From the NCBI GenBank assembly GCA_046303115.1, contig JBKCGZ010000114.1, forward strand, positions 1-7,485: DNA of 7,485 nt. The letters are read 5' to 3'. The first letter of the stretch is position 1; every line of letters starts with the position of its first letter. The notes below the pieces were generated by a model, which saw only the letters and a program-made list of their open reading frames with translations, searched no databases and had not been told where the DNA came from. The position numbers and the translations under genes were made by a program. Of this stretch, positions 5,979 through 7,485 are shown piece by piece. This DNA comes from CAINEC01 sp046303115 (GTDB lineage: Bacteria > Bacteroidota > Bacteroidia > AKYH767-A > OLB10).

Positions 5979-6953
5979 TTAAATAGATAAAGTATTGGCA
6001 ATCGTAAATAGTTTTTCATCGAGTGGATCGTGACTTTTGATTGCCTGCGCAAATGGCGTTAATGCGATCCCGTTATTTCTGATTCCAACCATTACTTTGG
6101 TTTGCCCTGCTAACAATTGTTCGACAGCATGTACGCCTAGACGAGCAGCAAGGATACGATCAAATGCACTAGGTTTTCCTCCTCTTTGAATATGACCTAA
6201 AACCGTTACTTTGGTTTCATAATCCTGAATATGCTCTTTCATTTTAGCAGCTATGGCTTGCGCACCACCATTCTTTTCTCCTTCGGAAACGATAACGATA
6301 GTACTCGACTTTTTATTCTTCTTTGCTGTTTCAAGTGTATGAATTAAATCATCCACGCTCATTTCTTTTTCGGGAAGCATTACCATTTCAGCACCACCGG
6401 CAACAGCCGACCATAATGCAAGACAACCAGCATCTCTTCCCATTACTTCAATCAAAAAACAACGATCATGTGATGCAGCAGTATCTTTAATTTTATCGAC
6501 CGCTTCTACAACGGTATTCAATGCGGTATCGAATCCGAGTGTAAAATCTGTTCCTGCTAGATCATTATCAATCGTACCTGGAATACCAATTATTTTTATG
6601 TCGGGATGTTCATTCGTAAATACCTCTGCTCCCGAAAACGTTCCATCACCTCCTATTGCAACAATACAATCAATTTGATGTTTCTTTAGATTCTTATAGG
6701 CTTCATCACGACCTTCTTTCGTCATGAACTCCTTGCTACGTGCTGTCTTTAAGATAGTGCCACCACGCTGAACAATGTTCGATACAGAGCGAGAATCCAT
6801 CTGAATTATTTCATCTTCAATAAGTCCTTGATAACCTCGCATAATTCCATAGACTGCAACGTTGTTAGCCAATGCTGCACGCGTTACTGCGCGAATGCAG
6901 GCATTCATGCCAGGTGCATCTCCTCCAGAAGTAAAAACGGCTATACGATTCAT
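5979..6953 (-). CDS. pfkA: ATP-dependent 6-phosphofructokinase
   Basis: A complete 324-residue enzyme, close to the 320 aa of E. coli PfkA. It phosphorylates fructose 6-phosphate to fructose 1,6-bisphosphate with ATP, the committed step of glycolysis, in the cytoplasm. The nucleotide loop TSGGDAPGMNA is at 8-18 and GGDGT at 101-105. Gly104 and Gly126 mark ATP use; PPi-dependent enzymes typically have Asp and Lys there. GTIDND places the catalytic Asp at 129, and MGR at 171-173 and HIQRGG at 254-259 bind fructose 6-phosphate. Compared with the E. coli protein as I recall it, effector-site residues Arg21, Arg25, Arg55 and Glu189 are kept, but Arg154 becomes Lys156 and nearby Lys positions become Asn213 and Ser216. 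The outer-membrane protein gene follows after 9 bp, and a NUDIX gene diverges upstream. Confidence 0.96.
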   Translation of the reverse strand: MNRIAVFTSGGDAPGMNACIRAVTRAALANNVAVYGIMRGYQGLIEDEIIQMDSRSVSNIVQRGGTILKTARSKEFMTKEGRDEAYKNLKKHQIDCIVAIGGDGTFSGAEVFTNEHPDIKIIGIPGTIDNDLAGTDFTLGFDTALNTVVEAVDKIKDTAASHDRCFLIEVMGRDAGCLALWSAVAGGAEMVMLPEKEMSVDDLIHTLETAKKNKKSSTIVIVSEGEKNGGAQAIAAKMKEHIQDYETKVTVLGHIQRGGKPSAFDRILAARLGVHAVEQLLAGQTKVMVGIRNNGIALTPFAQAIKSHDPLDEKLFTIANTLSI

Positions 6954-6971
6954 AAAAACAGATTTATTTTA

Positions 6972-7004
6972 CGAATATAAAAGTAAAGCAAACAACTTTT
7001 TCAA
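6972..7004 (-). promoter_or_regulatory. Possible pfkA promoter
   Basis: On the minus strand, TTG (complement of 7002-7004) is followed after 22 bp by TATATTCG (complement of 6972-6979), one mismatch from TAnnTTTG. The box ends 18 bp before the pfkA ATG. TACTTTTA, overlapping it on the upstream side, is an equally good -7 match, so the exact box is uncertain. The whole divergent spacer to the NUDIX gene is only 82 bp. Confidence 0.3.
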
Positions 7005-7023
7005 AATCAATAAACGAATTCAA

Positions 7024-7031
7024 TAAATTTA
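7024..7031 (+). promoter_or_regulatory. Possible -7 element very close to the NUDIX gene start
   Basis: TAAATTTA matches TAnnTTTG except for the last base and ends 4 bp before the ATG at 7036. If used, it would give a leaderless or nearly leaderless transcript. No TTG-type -33 box is seen at the usual distance, so support is weak. Confidence 0.25.
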
Positions 7032-7035
7032 CAGC

Positions 7036-7485
7036 ATGACAGAAGAGAATCCTTGGAAAACCCTTTCCACAGAAATGAAATACGACAACCCTTGGATTCA
7101 AGTGAATGAATCAAAGGTTATTAATCCTGCAGGTAAAGATGGCATCTATGGCGTTGTACATTTTAAAAACAGAGCCATGGCAATTATCCCTCTGGATGAG
7201 GATAATAATACATGGATTGTTGGACAGTTTCGCTATACTACCAACACCTACGAATGGGAAGTGATAGAAGGTGGTGTTCCTGAGGGAGAAGATTTATTAG
7301 AAGGTGCTAAACGTGAGCTTGAAGAAGAAGCAGGACTAATCGCCAGCGATTGGAAAATGATTATAGATGGATGTCAGCTTTCTAATTCTGTGTCGGATGA
7401 AATAGGTTATGCTTTTGTAGCAAGAGGAATAACTATCGTTGATGCTAATCCAGAAGAAACAGAACAATTACAAATTCGCAAATTA
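7036..7485 (+). CDS. NUDIX hydrolase, probable ADP-ribose pyrophosphatase type (3' end cut off)
   Basis: The frame is open from the ATG to the window edge, giving the first 150 residues; the stop lies beyond. The NUDIX box Gx5Ex7REUxEExGU is matched in full at residues 79-101: Gly79, Glu85, then RELEEEAGL from Arg93 to Leu101, with the metal-binding glutamates present. Before it, the strands GVVHFKNRAMAIIPL and TWIVGQFRYTTNTYEWEVIEGG resemble the NudF/NUDT5 group, which hydrolyses ADP-ribose to AMP and ribose 5-phosphate. That substrate is an inference from overall likeness, since the box itself is common to all NUDIX enzymes. There is no signal peptide, so it should be cytoplasmic. Usual family length is about 180 to 210 aa, so perhaps 30 to 60 residues are missing. 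It is divergent from pfkA across 82 bp. Confidence 0.9.
   Translation, partial: MTEENPWKTLSTEMKYDNPWIQVNESKVINPAGKDGIYGVVHFKNRAMAIIPLDEDNNTWIVGQFRYTTNTYEWEVIEGGVPEGEDLLEGAKRELEEEAGLIASDWKMIIDGCQLSNSVSDEIGYAFVARGITIVDANPEETEQLQIRKL

Overview
The window looks like chromosomal DNA of a Bacteroidota bacterium (order not resolved). It is AT-rich, none of the gene starts has a Shine-Dalgarno sequence, and several starts are preceded by sequences like the Bacteroidota -7 promoter element TAnnTTTG. It also encodes a small lipoprotein-type thioredoxin and a beta-barrel protein ending in Phe, both typical of the phylum. Both edges cut through genes.

Layout from left to right. The C-terminal end of an unrecognised, probably exported protein (+) runs tail to tail into a DinB/DUF1569-like protein (-), overlapping it by 8 bp. 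That gene lies 11 bp behind a YbaB/EbfC nucleoid-associated protein gene (-), so the two form a probable operon. A 158-bp divergent spacer follows, then two tandem POT-family proton-coupled peptide transporters (+), 579 and 497 aa, separated by a strong intrinsic terminator. Next is an exported CGWC thioredoxin-fold protein (+), whose end overlaps by 10 bp the end of an outer-membrane beta-barrel protein gene (-). That gene sits 9 bp behind pfkA (-), giving a second probable operon. An 82-bp divergent spacer leads to a NUDIX hydrolase (+) of ADP-ribose pyrophosphatase type, cut off by the right edge.

The genes are mostly housekeeping: peptide uptake, envelope thiol chemistry, glycolysis, nucleotide-sugar hydrolysis and nucleoid or stress functions. 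I see no mobile element, CRISPR array, RNA gene or obvious novel system. No gene-free stretch exceeds 160 bp. The points most worth a second look are a two-helix insert in the first peptide transporter, a motif difference between the two transporters, changes at the presumed effector site of PfkA, the pfkA/outer-membrane-protein pairing, -7-like boxes so close to two start codons that the mRNAs may be leaderless, and the two overlapping convergent gene ends.
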